In this document: positions 27,134-34,845 of the stretch, one piece after another
How the letters are laid out: each line of letters opens with the position of its first letter
How positions within the stretch are numbered: position 1 is the stretch's first letter
NCBI GenBank assembly: GCA_018261935.1
Contig: JAGTRP010000003.1
Span: 186,001-250,000, forward strand
Direction of reading: 5' to 3'
From: Rhodocyclaceae bacterium
GTDB taxonomy: Bacteria > Pseudomonadota > Gammaproteobacteria > Burkholderiales > Rhodocyclaceae
Length of the DNA: 64,000 nucleotides
Notes under the pieces: model-generated
Seen by the model: only the letters and a program-made list of their open reading frames with translations
Databases searched by the model: none
What the model was told of the DNA's origin: nothing
Translations under genes and position numbers: made by a program

Positions 27134-27604
27134 ATGCGAGACCTGGCCCGAGCTTTCCTCCGCCTCATCGCCGCCCTGGCGATGGGACTGGTTTCCCTCG
27201 CCGCCCAGGCCCAGCCCAGCCTGCTCTTCAGCCACGTGCAACACTTCTACGCCGGTGGTGGCGGTTGTGCGGAGCGCTTCTGGCTGGAGTGGGAAAACGC
27301 CGCCGCGAAAATCACGGACATAGAGGTTCAAGTCGAGCTGCGCTCCGAGAGCGATGAAGCGCTTTCCCAAATGCTCAGGGTCGCAAGGCTCGGAACCACC
27401 ACGGCAGATCGGGCTTCAGAAGTTCTCTTGGAAACGCCCCGCTGCCTCTCCGGCCGTCCCAGCATCGTTGTCCGCCAGGCATCCGCGACAGCCGGGGGGC
27501 GGAGGATCGACCTCCTCCAAAGCGGTCAGCTGCGGGCCGGCCAGACAAAGCGTTATCCGGTCTCCATCGGCACCCCAAGGCGCCGCCCGGGCGAACTGCG
27601 ATGA
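27134..27604 (+). CDS. Hypothetical exported protein
   Basis: A 156-residue protein with a clear signal peptide (LARAFLRLIAALAMGLVSLAAQA, cleavage likely after AQA). The mature protein begins QPSLLFSHVQHFYAGGGGC, contains two cysteines (near 45 and 103) that could form a disulfide, and looks like a small beta-rich domain. I do not recognise the family. Base composition falls from the genome average toward the 3' end, where the accessory island starts. It lies 50 bases downstream of aroG and could share its transcript. Confidence 0.65.
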   Translation: MRDLARAFLRLIAALAMGLVSLAAQAQPSLLFSHVQHFYAGGGGCAERFWLEWENAAAKITDIEVQVELRSESDEALSQMLRVARLGTTTADRASEVLLETPRCLSGRPSIVVRQASATAGGRRIDLLQSGQLRAGQTKRYPVSIGTPRRRPGELR

Positions 27605-27848
27605 CCCCGGAGCGATCGCAGGCCGGCTTCCGCAAGCCTGCTATCCTGCCAGCCCCATGCATCATGCGGATTCCACCAAGTTTCCGAGCATGCACTAACT
27701 CAGGAACCCGCATGGATACTCAATCTACGAAAATCGCCCATCGGAAATTGGTTGAAGTCCGTATTAGTGCAAAACCTGACGCCGACTTCGCGAGGCCGAG
27801 GCGTTTCGGTTCGAAAATGCCGAGTTCGCATATGGCGGAACCGATGAT
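27605..27848. other. AT-richer intergenic stretch with possible gene remnant
   Basis: About 240 bases without a convincing intact gene. A start at 27712 reads MDTQSTKIAHRKLVEVRIS before becoming unlikely; one frame shift near 27795 would continue as REAEAFRFENAEFAYGGTDDA, which looks like real protein, and end near the attC-like site. This may be the decayed end of an earlier cassette gene. The segment is clearly lower in GC than the flanking genes. Confidence 0.3.
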
Positions 27849-27968
27849 GCTCAACAATCCAGCCAACTGGACCGCAGCCGACCGTGGTTGCTTTGGCTGG
27901 CCGCCTGGCACGGCATCCGGTTACTTTCATCGAGATGCAGCATTGTTGCTATCTATTTCACGTTAGCT
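27849..27968 (+). repeat. attC-like integron recombination site 1
   Basis: The site opens with GCTCAAC (R''-like, fits RYYYAAC), followed by AATCCAGCCAACTGGACC, similar to the left arm of known attC sites. It contains a core of about 33 bases ending CACGGCATCCGGTTACTTT that is repeated almost exactly at 28549-28582. It closes with GTTAGCT at 27962-27968 (R'-like). The inner arms AACTGGAC and ATCCGGTT are imperfectly complementary. The right arm is about 30 bases longer than in the second site, so it may be altered or partly decayed. Confidence 0.5.
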
Positions 27969-27975
27969 TTCTCAG

Positions 27976-28503
27976 ATGCGCCGCATTTCAGTCCTCATCG
28001 CAATGTTCTCTATCTCCGCAATGCTCCATGCAGCGGAAATACGAGACTACGTGGGGTTGGTCTATCCACCATCACCAGCAGGCTTTGTTGAAAAGGGTGG
28101 CGGGCTTGTCAGAGAAGACTCTTCAGAAGGCCTCTGGTATGCATTCGTCGAGCTCAACGGAAAATCGATGATCTGGCTCGAACGACAAGTCGGGCGCATC
28201 GTAGAAACTCCGAAAGATTCCAGGCCGACAAATCGCCCTATTTGGAAAGTCGAAGATGCGTTAGTGCTTCCGGCTGTACGCCAAGGAGAAACGCTCCATC
28301 AGGGCATGGATATTGAATGCTTCTTCAAAGGTAATCCCGACACTTCAATTATTGCTATCGGAAAATGGTCTTGGCGACAGAAGCAAGTCGGCGGGTATGC
28401 ACGCGATATTAGAGTGGCATGGAGGCTTCACCCGACACTCCCAAAATTTGAGTCCATTCCTCCTCAGGATGTCCGGTGCGAACTAAATGAAGACCGTGAC
28501 TAA
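27976..28503 (+). CDS. Hypothetical exported protein encoded by a cassette-like unit
   Basis: A 175-residue protein with a signal peptide (RRISVLIAMFSISAMLHA, cleavage likely before AEIRD). The mature part has GLVYPPSPAGFVEKGGGLV, two cysteines (near 114 and 170) and no family I recognise. The gene is distinctly AT-richer than its surroundings, with more A/T-ending codons, suggesting transfer. It fits a gene-cassette layout exactly: the start lies 7 bases after GTTAGCT of the upstream attC-like site, and the stop codon is followed at once by AGCTAAC, the exact reverse complement, which opens the second attC-like site. No integrase gene is in the window. Confidence 0.6.
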   Translation: MRRISVLIAMFSISAMLHAAEIRDYVGLVYPPSPAGFVEKGGGLVREDSSEGLWYAFVELNGKSMIWLERQVGRIVETPKDSRPTNRPIWKVEDALVLPAVRQGETLHQGMDIECFFKGNPDTSIIAIGKWSWRQKQVGGYARDIRVAWRLHPTLPKFESIPPQDVRCELNEDRD

Positions 28504-28593
28504 AGCTAACCATCCAGTCAACCGGACTGCCGGCAACCGTCGTCGCTTGGGCTGGCCGCCTCGCACGGCAGCCGGTTACTTTGCTCGTTGCCC
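28504..28593 (+). repeat. attC-like integron recombination site 2
   Basis: Ninety bases from AGCTAAC (R''-like) to GTTGCCC (R'-like, at 28587-28593). The left arm CAACCGGACTGCC pairs with the right arm GGCAGCCGGTTA, leaving one extra A in the left arm, the extrahelical base that marks the recombined strand in attC sites. The final GTT lies 8 bases after the inner arm, as in known attC sites. The core of about 33 bases is shared with the first site at 27895-27927. The match to the classic attC arm pattern was judged by eye. Confidence 0.6.
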
Positions 28594-28596
28594 GTC

Positions 28597-28851
28597 TTAA
28601 TAATGGAACCGCAACTGAACGATCTGCAAGGCATCATCCTGAACCCGATACACCATGCGATGCTCATCCGTTAGCCGACGGGACCAGAACCCGGTCAGGG
28701 CGTGCTTCAGCGGCTCGGGCTTGCCGACGCCTGCGAAGGGATCACGCTGGGTCTCGCGGATCAGCTTGTTGATCCGTTCGACCATGCGCCTATCCTGCTT
28801 TTGCCAATAGAGATAGTCTTCCCATGCCTCTTCAGCAAAAACCAGCCTCAT
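28597..28851 (-). CDS. yoeB: YoeB-type mRNA interferase toxin
   Basis: An 84-residue RelE-superfamily toxin very close to E. coli YoeB, which cleaves mRNA in the ribosomal A site. The N-terminal pattern FAEEAWEDYLYWQKQDRR and KPEPLKHALTGFWSRRLTDE are characteristic. Catalytic candidates are the Glu in PEPLKH, the Arg in WSRR and the C-terminal His-Tyr (RFHY). All are present, so the toxin looks active. It overlaps the antitoxin gene upstream by 4 bases. Its stop codon lies only 3 bases from the end of the second attC-like site, with opposite orientation to the preceding cassette gene. Confidence 0.95.
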   Translation of the reverse strand: MRLVFAEEAWEDYLYWQKQDRRMVERINKLIRETQRDPFAGVGKPEPLKHALTGFWSRRLTDEHRMVYRVQDDALQIVQLRFHY

Positions 28852-29099
28852 TTAGCCAGGTCTCGCTCGACGCCCTTTCCGGCATTCAGTTGGGCGATAG
28901 CCGACAGAAGGCGTTTGGCGTTGGCGGGCGTCCGCAGGAGGTAGGCGGTTTCCTCCAGGGCCTTGTAATCCTCAAGGGAGAGCATCACAACGGACTGCTC
29001 GCCGTTACGGGTAATGATCAAGGCTTCATGATCATCGCAAACCCGGTCCATGGTTCTGGCCAGATTGGCGCGAGCAGCTGTGTAGGTAATAGCATCCAT
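28848..29099 (-). CDS. yefM: YefM-type antitoxin
   Basis: An 83-residue Phd/YefM antitoxin. The N-terminal DNA-binding part is DAITYTAARANLARTMDRVC, followed by ALIITRNGEQSVVMLSLEDY. The C-terminal segment ETAYLLRTPANAKRLLSAI wraps and neutralises YoeB. It is the first gene of the pair and with YoeB represses its own promoter, consistent with the TGTACA repeats 17-34 bases upstream of the start. Confidence 0.95.
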   Translation of the reverse strand: MDAITYTAARANLARTMDRVCDDHEALIITRNGEQSVVMLSLEDYKALEETAYLLRTPANAKRLLSAIAQLNAGKGVERDLAK

Positions 29100-29115
29100 G
29101 GCAAATCCCTCAATA

Positions 29116-29133
29116 TGTACAATTTAATGTACA
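29116..29133 (-). promoter_or_regulatory. YefM/YoeB operator (paired TGTACA palindromes)
   Basis: TGTACATTAAATTGTACA (antitoxin strand) holds two TGTACA palindromes with centres 12 bases apart. This is the spacing described for the YefM-YoeB operator of E. coli. A TTGACT hexamer lies just upstream on the same strand and may be the -35 element, so binding would cover the -10 region. Confidence 0.75.
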
Positions 29134-29170
29134 ACACCATCAGTCAACTGTCCAGCGCCCCAGAGAAGCA

Positions 29171-29542
29171 ATGACCCAACCCAAACGCCCACCGCTCCCC
29201 AGCCGCAAACCGGCAGCCAAAGGCATGGCCATGGATTCCTTCTGCGCCTGGGACGGCGAAACCCTGGTGCTCAACATCCTCGGCACCCCCAGCGCCAACC
29301 GGGACGCCATCGGCAAGCCCAAGGGGCTCCAGCTCCGGGTCAGCGTCGTCGCCGCCCCGGTGGCTGGCCGGGCCACCGATCACATGGTCCGGTTCCTGGC
29401 CGATAAATTCGACGTCTCGGTCGGCAACATCGAAGTGGTGTTCGGCCGTTTCAACGTCAATAAGCAGCTCCGCATCCGCGCCCCGAAGCGGCTGCCCTCC
29501 GTCATCGAAAAACATCTGTCGCAAACGCATCAAAATGCCTGA
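29171..29542 (+). CDS. DUF167 (YggU) family protein
   Basis: A 123-residue DUF167/UPF0235 protein of unknown function. The core DGETLVLNILGTPSANRDAI, followed by LQLRVSVVAAPVAGRATDHM and FLADKFDVSVGNIEVVFG, matches the family. The N-terminal 20 residues are a Pro/Arg/Lys-rich extension. It overlaps serB by 8 bases, so it is co-translated with it. The island with the toxin-antitoxin pair ends about 40 bases upstream of its start. Confidence 0.88.
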   Translation: MTQPKRPPLPSRKPAAKGMAMDSFCAWDGETLVLNILGTPSANRDAIGKPKGLQLRVSVVAAPVAGRATDHMVRFLADKFDVSVGNIEVVFGRFNVNKQLRIRAPKRLPSVIEKHLSQTHQNA

Positions 29543-30392
29543 TCATTCCGCCATGAACCTCGTCCTCCAGGGCGCTGCCCTCCCCACCTTCCTCCTCGAA
29601 CGTATCGTCGCCGCCACCGGCGCCCGGGCCGTCGAGCCCGAGCCGCCCCAGGTGGTGCGCCTGCGGGAGGCCCGGCGCACTCCGGCCTTCGACGAGCTCG
29701 CCCCCCTCATCGAGGCCGAGAAGCTCGACTGGGCCTTCGTGCCCGCCGGCCGCCAGCTCTCCGACTTCGGCCTCATCGCCTTCGACATGGACTCGACCCT
29801 CATCACCATCGAGTGCATCGACGAGCTGGCGGACTTCGCCGGCAAGAAGCCGGAGGTGGCGGCGGTGACCGAATCCGCCATGCGGGGCGAAATCGACTAC
29901 CGGGAAAGCCTGCGCCGGCGCCTGGCGCTGCTGGCCGGCCTCGACGCCCGGGTCCTGGCCCGGGTCTATGGCGAGCGCCTGCTGCTGTCCCCCGGCGCCC
30001 GGGAGCTGCTGGCCGCGGCCCAGGGAGCCGGCCTGCGCACCGCCATCCTGTCGGGGGGCTTCACCTATTTCACCGAGCGCCTGCGCATCGAACTGGGGTT
30101 CGACTTCGCCACCTCCAACGAGCTTGAGATCGCCGGCGGCAAGCTCACGGGCCGGGTGGTGGGCGACATCGTGGATGCCACCGCCAAGGCCCATCACCTG
30201 GGGCGGCTGCGGGACGAGCTGAACCTCTCCCGGGAGCAGGTCATCGCCGTCGGCGACGGCGCCAACGATCTCCTGATGATGGCCGAGGCCGGCCTGTCGG
30301 TGGCCTTCCACGCCAAGCCCGCCACCCGCGCCAAGGCGGCGGTGGCCATCAACTTCGGCGGCCTCGATGCCCTCCTGAACCTGTTCGGATAG
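29535..30392 (+). CDS. serB: Phosphoserine phosphatase SerB
   Basis: A 285-residue HAD-superfamily phosphatase that makes L-serine from phosphoserine. Motif I is FDMDSTLITIECIDELAD with the nucleophilic Asp, motif II is AILSGGFTYF, and motif III/IV is VIAVGDGANDLLMMAEAGL. The N-terminal 75 residues form the usual regulatory-type extension. Length and motif order match proteobacterial SerB. It overlaps the DUF167 gene and is followed 43 bases later by the TonB-receptor operon. Confidence 0.96.
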   Translation: MPDHSAMNLVLQGAALPTFLLERIVAATGARAVEPEPPQVVRLREARRTPAFDELAPLIEAEKLDWAFVPAGRQLSDFGLIAFDMDSTLITIECIDELADFAGKKPEVAAVTESAMRGEIDYRESLRRRLALLAGLDARVLARVYGERLLLSPGARELLAAAQGAGLRTAILSGGFTYFTERLRIELGFDFATSNELEIAGGKLTGRVVGDIVDATAKAHHLGRLRDELNLSREQVIAVGDGANDLLMMAEAGLSVAFHAKPATRAKAAVAINFGGLDALLNLFG

Positions 30393-30435
30393 CCCTCCTC
30401 CAGCCCCCCTGTTATAATGACGGATGGGAGGCTGG

Positions 30436-32397
30436 ATGAAATTCGCGTTTGGGTTAGTGGCTGGGCTGCTGTACTCTCTGACTGTTTTCGCCGAAACGGG
30501 CTCCCCGCCCGACAGCCTTGCCAGCCAGTCCCTTGAAGACCTCCTCGACACCGAAGTCAGTTCCGTCCTGAAGCACGCCTCCGGCCTGGCCGACGCCCCG
30601 GCCGCGGTCACCGTGCTGCGTCGCGAGGACATCGAGCGCCTGGGCGCCACCACCCTCCCCGACCTGCTGCGGGTGGTTCCCGGCCTCGCCGTGGCCCAGA
30701 TCGACGGCAACAAGTGGGCCATCGGCGCCCGGGGCTTCAACGGCTTTTTCGGCAGCAAGCTCCTGGTGCTGATCGACGGCCGCAGCATCTACAACAGCAC
30801 CTTCGCCGGCGTCTTCTGGGATGCCTACGACATTCCCTTCGACAACATCGCCCGCATCGAGGTCATCCGCGGGCCGGCCGGGGTGCTGTGGGGCTCGAAC
30901 GCGGTCAACGGCGTCATCAACATCGTCACCCGCTCCGCCCAGGAAACCGTCGGCGGGCGGGCGGCCGTGGCCGCCGGCAATGTCGAGCGCCATCTCGCTG
31001 ACCTGCGCTACGGGGCCGAAACGGATTCCGCTGCCTGGCGCCTCTACGCCCGCAGCCGCGACCGGGACGAGCAGAAGGCTGCGACGGCCACCTCGCCGGG
31101 GGACACGACCCGGGCCGAGCGGGTCGGCTTCCGGGCCGACAGCAACCATTCCGGCGCCACCGCCTGGATGCTGACCGGTGACGCCTACCAGGGCCGCAGC
31201 GGCGGCGCCCCCTATCCCCAGCCCACCACCGACGACATTCGCGGCGAGCATCTCCTCGGCCGCCTGACTGAGCGCCTGTCGAGCGGCTCCACCCTGCAGT
31301 TCCAGGCGTATTACGACCACGCCTGGCGCAAGGACCTGGCGGTCGGCAGCGTCCTCGACGAGCATGTCTTCGACCTCGATCTCCAGCATGACGTCCAGGT
31401 CTCGCCGTCCCATCGCCTGACCTGGGGCACCGGCTGGCGGCAATACCAGTTCGACAGTACCGGGTCAGCCAAGCTGGCCTTCGTGCCGCCCAGCCGGACC
31501 ACGGCCGTCAGCAACCTGTTCCTCCAGGACGAATGGAGCCTCCTGCCCCGGGAACTGGTCGTCATCGCCGGGCTGCGGGGCGAGCGGCTGCCCGACCATG
31601 GCGTGCAGTGGCAGCCCAATGTGCGGGCCGCCTGGACGCCGACCTCCCGGCACACCTTCTGGGCCGCCTCGGGTAAGGCAGTGCGGGCGCCCAACAAGAT
31701 AGACACCGACATCCGTTATTGCGGCCCTCTGGGCACCAATCTGGCCTGTACGCCGCCTGCCGGTGCCAACCCGCTGCTTGCCGCCGGCAACCCGGACTTC
31801 AGGCCGGAGAAGGTGGTCAGCCTGGAGGCCGGCTGGCGGACGCGCCTGTCGCACCACCTTTCCAGCGACCTGGCCATCTACCGCAACCGCTACCGGGATC
31901 TGGAAACCATCGAGTTTTCGCAGTTCTCGCCCACTGATATCCACCTGACCTACTTCAACCACGCCAAGGGCACCACCGAGGGCCTGGAATGGGCCCTGGA
32001 CTGGCAGGCGGCCGACAACTGGCAATTGCGCGGTGGCCTGACCCTGTACAGGGAAAGCCTGTCTTTCTCGGAAACGCCCGCCTTTCCGAACGCCATCATC
32101 TCCTTCCACGACAGCTTCCCCAACCGCCAGGCCTTCCTGCGCTCCCTCTGGGACTTCGCCCCCGGGCAGCGCTTCGACCTCACCCTGCGGGGCGTCGGCC
32201 CCTTGGCGCACCGCGGCGTTTCCGGCTACGGCACCGCCGACTTCCGCTGGAGTTGGCGCTACGACAAGCGCCTCGAATTCAGCCTGATCGGGCGCAACCT
32301 CGGCGGCCCACGGCATCGGGAGATCGCCGACCAGCCCTTCTTCCAGGAAACGCTGCTGCGGCGCGAAGTGGTCGGTGCGGTGGCAGTGAGCTTCTGA
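30436..32397 (+). CDS. TonB-dependent outer-membrane receptor
   Basis: A 653-residue outer-membrane receptor. A signal peptide covers about 1-20 (FGLVAGLLYSLTVFAE). The plug domain has PAAVTVLRREDIERLGATTL, VPGLAVAQIDGNKWAIGARG and IEVIRGPAGVLWGSNAVNGV. The beta barrel ends in VGAVAVSF, with the terminal aromatic residue needed for assembly. The start at 30436 is preceded by GGGAGG at 4 bases; an ATG 12 bases earlier is less likely. It is co-transcribed with a YfiR-like gene (1-base overlap) and a hybrid kinase, so it may serve signalling as well as uptake. The ligand is unknown. Confidence 0.93.
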   Translation: MKFAFGLVAGLLYSLTVFAETGSPPDSLASQSLEDLLDTEVSSVLKHASGLADAPAAVTVLRREDIERLGATTLPDLLRVVPGLAVAQIDGNKWAIGARGFNGFFGSKLLVLIDGRSIYNSTFAGVFWDAYDIPFDNIARIEVIRGPAGVLWGSNAVNGVINIVTRSAQETVGGRAAVAAGNVERHLADLRYGAETDSAAWRLYARSRDRDEQKAATATSPGDTTRAERVGFRADSNHSGATAWMLTGDAYQGRSGGAPYPQPTTDDIRGEHLLGRLTERLSSGSTLQFQAYYDHAWRKDLAVGSVLDEHVFDLDLQHDVQVSPSHRLTWGTGWRQYQFDSTGSAKLAFVPPSRTTAVSNLFLQDEWSLLPRELVVIAGLRGERLPDHGVQWQPNVRAAWTPTSRHTFWAASGKAVRAPNKIDTDIRYCGPLGTNLACTPPAGANPLLAAGNPDFRPEKVVSLEAGWRTRLSHHLSSDLAIYRNRYRDLETIEFSQFSPTDIHLTYFNHAKGTTEGLEWALDWQAADNWQLRGGLTLYRESLSFSETPAFPNAIISFHDSFPNRQAFLRSLWDFAPGQRFDLTLRGVGPLAHRGVSGYGTADFRWSWRYDKRLEFSLIGRNLGGPRHREIADQPFFQETLLRREVVGAVAVSF

Positions 32398-32921
32398 TGC
32401 CTTCCCGGCCCCACCGCCTCCTGCTGCCCTGGGCGCTGCTGGCAATCGTGCTGCAGGCCTGGGGCGCCCTGCCGGAAAGCGAAGTGCGGGCGGCCATCAT
32501 CGTCAATTTCGTGCACTATGTGGAATGGCCGGACAACCCGGCGCCCGGGTCGGACATGCTGATCTGCGTTGCCGGCCAGGGCACCACCGCCGAGGCGCTC
32601 CTGGGCCTAAACGGCAAGTCCGTCCATGGCCGGCGGGTGATCGTGGAGAACCGCGCCTATTCCGCCCCGGCCACCGATTGCCGCGTCCTGTTCATCGGCG
32701 AATCCAGTACCCGCCCTGCCCTCGACTGGCTGCGGGACGCCGCCGGCCAAGCCGTTCTCACCGTTTCCGAAGGGGAGGATTTCATCCCCAACGGCGGCAT
32801 CATCAGCCTGAACCGCATCGGCAAGCGCATCACCTTCGATGTCAACCTGGTGGCCATGCGGCGCTCCAATCTGCGGATCGGCTCCCAACTTCTGCGACTG
32901 GCCCGGAATGTCCGCAAGTAG
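32397..32921 (+). CDS. YfiR-like periplasmic protein (DUF4154)
   Basis: A 174-residue YfiR/DUF4154 protein with a signal peptide (LLLPWALLAIVLQAWGA). Diagnostic segments are AAIIVNFVHYVEWPD, GRRVIVENRAYSAPATDCRVLFI, VLTVSEGEDFIPNGGIISLN and ITFDVNLVAMRRSNLRIGSQLLRLAR. YfiR of Pseudomonas is a periplasmic repressor of the diguanylate cyclase YfiN. Here the neighbour is a hybrid histidine kinase whose sensor region resembles that of YfiN, so the target has probably changed. The start shares one base with the TonB-receptor stop, and the end overlaps the kinase gene by 14 bases. Confidence 0.88.
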   Translation: MPSRPHRLLLPWALLAIVLQAWGALPESEVRAAIIVNFVHYVEWPDNPAPGSDMLICVAGQGTTAEALLGLNGKSVHGRRVIVENRAYSAPATDCRVLFIGESSTRPALDWLRDAAGQAVLTVSEGEDFIPNGGIISLNRIGKRITFDVNLVAMRRSNLRIGSQLLRLARNVRK

Positions 32922-34836
32922 AGCCTGGCACACCTCCCTGGGCACCCGCCTGCGCATCGTGCTGATGGCGATGGCCGGCATCGCCATCCTGATCTACGCC
33001 ATTTTCACTTTGCTGCACGGGCTGCGGGAAGTGGACCAGCTGACCCGCCAGCACCTCAACCTCCTGGCTGACGTGGTGGGCCGCAACCTGGAAGCCCCTC
33101 TGGTATTCAACGACCCGAAGGCCGCCGAGGAAACCATCCGCAGCCTGTCCACCGACCCGGCGGTCCTGGCGGTGCGCGTGGTGGACAGCAAGGGCAACCT
33201 CCTGGCCGAATATGCCCGGACCGGTTCGGAAGCCAAGGACAACCCGATCGACTGGCTGCCGGATTCCTTCAACCGCATCCGGCTGCAGCGGCCGATCCGC
33301 CTGGGGGGCAGCAGCCCCCTGGGGGAAATCGAGGTCGTCGCCAACCGGGACCAGTTCTGGCTGACCGCAGCCAACGGCGCCATGCTGTGGCTGATCATCA
33401 CCGTCGTCACCCTGGCGGTCGCCGTCTTCCCCGCCCGCCGCCTGCAGCGCTCGGTGACCAAGCCCATCGAGCGCCTCGAGCGGGCTACCCATGAGATTGC
33501 GGCCCAGAAGCGCTTTTCCCTGCGGGTGGAAACCGATGCCCAGGATGAGATCGGCCGCCTGGTGGAAAGCTTCAACGCCATGCTGCGGGAAATCGAGTCC
33601 CGGGACCAGGAACTCGCCCGCCAGCGGGACAACCTGGAAACCGAAGTCACCGAGCGCACAGCCGAACTCGCCGCCGCCAAGGAAGCCGCCGAGGAAGCCC
33701 TGCGGGTCAAGAGCCGCTTCCTGGCCACCATGAGCCATGAGATCCGCACGCCCCTGACCGGGATCCTGGGCATGACCCGCCTTCTCCTGGCCGCCCCCCT
33801 GCCCGAGGAGCAGCGGCTGCTGGCGGAAAAGGCCCAACGCTCCGGCCAGTTGCTCCTCGACCTCCTGGACGGGGTGCTGGATTACTCCCGGGCCGAGGTC
33901 GGGCAAATGGAAATCGCCACGCAGACCTTCAGCCTGCCCGATGCCGTGGAGGGGGTCATCTCAACCCTCCTGCCCACGGCCCAGGCCAAGCATCTCGAAC
34001 TGACCTGCCAGCTGGCCGATCCTTTGCCGGAGCTGGTGATCGGCGATCCCCACCGCCTGAAGCAGGTGCTGTTCAACCTGGTGGGGAACGCCATCAAATT
34101 CACCAACAGCGGCGAGGTTCGCCTCGGCATCATCGCCTCCAGGCGCCAACTGGCCGGCAAGCCGATGGTGCGCTTCAAGGTCAGCGATACCGGGCCGGGC
34201 ATCGCCCCCGCCGACCAGGCCAGGCTTTTCGATGCTTTCACCCAGGGGGAAGTGCTCCCGGCCCGTCCCCAGGGGGCCGGCCTGGGCCTCGCGATCAGTC
34301 GCGAGCTGGTGGCCCTCATGGGCGGCGACCTGCGCTTTTCGAGCACCCTCGGCCACGGCTCCACCTTCTGGTTCGAGCTGCCCCTGGCCCCGGCCGATCC
34401 GGAGACCGGCGACGTCGGCGAGGTAACTGCCGTGTCCCATTCCCTGCCGCAATTTCCGGGACGGCTCCTCCTGGTGGACGATGACGAAATCAACCTGGAA
34501 GTCGGCCGCGGACTGCTGGAACTCATGGGCTGCCAGGTGCAACTGGCGAGGGACGGCGAAGAGGCCCTGGCCATGGCGGGGCAGCACGACTTCGACCTCA
34601 TCCTCATGGATTGCCAGCTGCCGGTGGTCGATGGCTGGACAGCAGCCCGGCGCCTGCGGGAGATCGAGCGGGAAAGAAATCTCCCGCCCACCGCCATTGT
34701 CGCCATGACTTCCTACAACATGCCGGAGGAACAGCGCCGCTGTGCCGAGGCCGGCATGAACGATGTCCTCACCAAGCCCTTCGACGAGAGCCAGGTCATC
34801 ACCCTGCTCAGGGCCTGGCTGGGCGACCCCCGCTGA
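32908..34836 (+). CDS. Hybrid histidine kinase with YfiN-like sensor region
   Basis: A 642-residue membrane kinase. Segments near residues 13-33 and 155-175 flank a periplasmic region. Its NLLADVVGRNLEAPLVFNDP and STDPAVLAVRVVDSKGNLLA resemble the CHASE8 sensor of YfiN-type proteins. HAMP follows (KPIERLERATHEIAAQKRFS), then a coiled coil. The HisKA domain has His277 in MSHEIRTPLTGILG, and the ATPase has NLVGNAIKFTNSG, DTGPGIAP and GAGLGLAIS. The C-terminal receiver has VDDDEIN, phosphoacceptor Asp568 in LILMDCQLPVVDG and Lys in LTKPFD. No separate output regulator is adjacent. The start (MSASRAWHTS) lies inside the YfiR-like gene. Confidence 0.92.
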   Translation: MSASRAWHTSLGTRLRIVLMAMAGIAILIYAIFTLLHGLREVDQLTRQHLNLLADVVGRNLEAPLVFNDPKAAEETIRSLSTDPAVLAVRVVDSKGNLLAEYARTGSEAKDNPIDWLPDSFNRIRLQRPIRLGGSSPLGEIEVVANRDQFWLTAANGAMLWLIITVVTLAVAVFPARRLQRSVTKPIERLERATHEIAAQKRFSLRVETDAQDEIGRLVESFNAMLREIESRDQELARQRDNLETEVTERTAELAAAKEAAEEALRVKSRFLATMSHEIRTPLTGILGMTRLLLAAPLPEEQRLLAEKAQRSGQLLLDLLDGVLDYSRAEVGQMEIATQTFSLPDAVEGVISTLLPTAQAKHLELTCQLADPLPELVIGDPHRLKQVLFNLVGNAIKFTNSGEVRLGIIASRRQLAGKPMVRFKVSDTGPGIAPADQARLFDAFTQGEVLPARPQGAGLGLAISRELVALMGGDLRFSSTLGHGSTFWFELPLAPADPETGDVGEVTAVSHSLPQFPGRLLLVDDDEINLEVGRGLLELMGCQVQLARDGEEALAMAGQHDFDLILMDCQLPVVDGWTAARRLREIERERNLPPTAIVAMTSYNMPEEQRRCAEAGMNDVLTKPFDESQVITLLRAWLGDPR

Positions 34837-34845
34837 ACGGAAAGC

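Noticed and set aside
27712-27966. 84-codon open frame reading through the first attC-like site
   Set aside because: No ribosome site, and the last third is the repeat itself. Treated as a possible remnant, not a gene.
29128-29160. Possible third attC-like arm (CAACACCATCAGTCAACTG) upstream of the DUF167 gene
   Set aside because: It resembles the left arm of the other sites but has no matching right arm. The same bases read in reverse as the -35 element of the toxin-antitoxin promoter.
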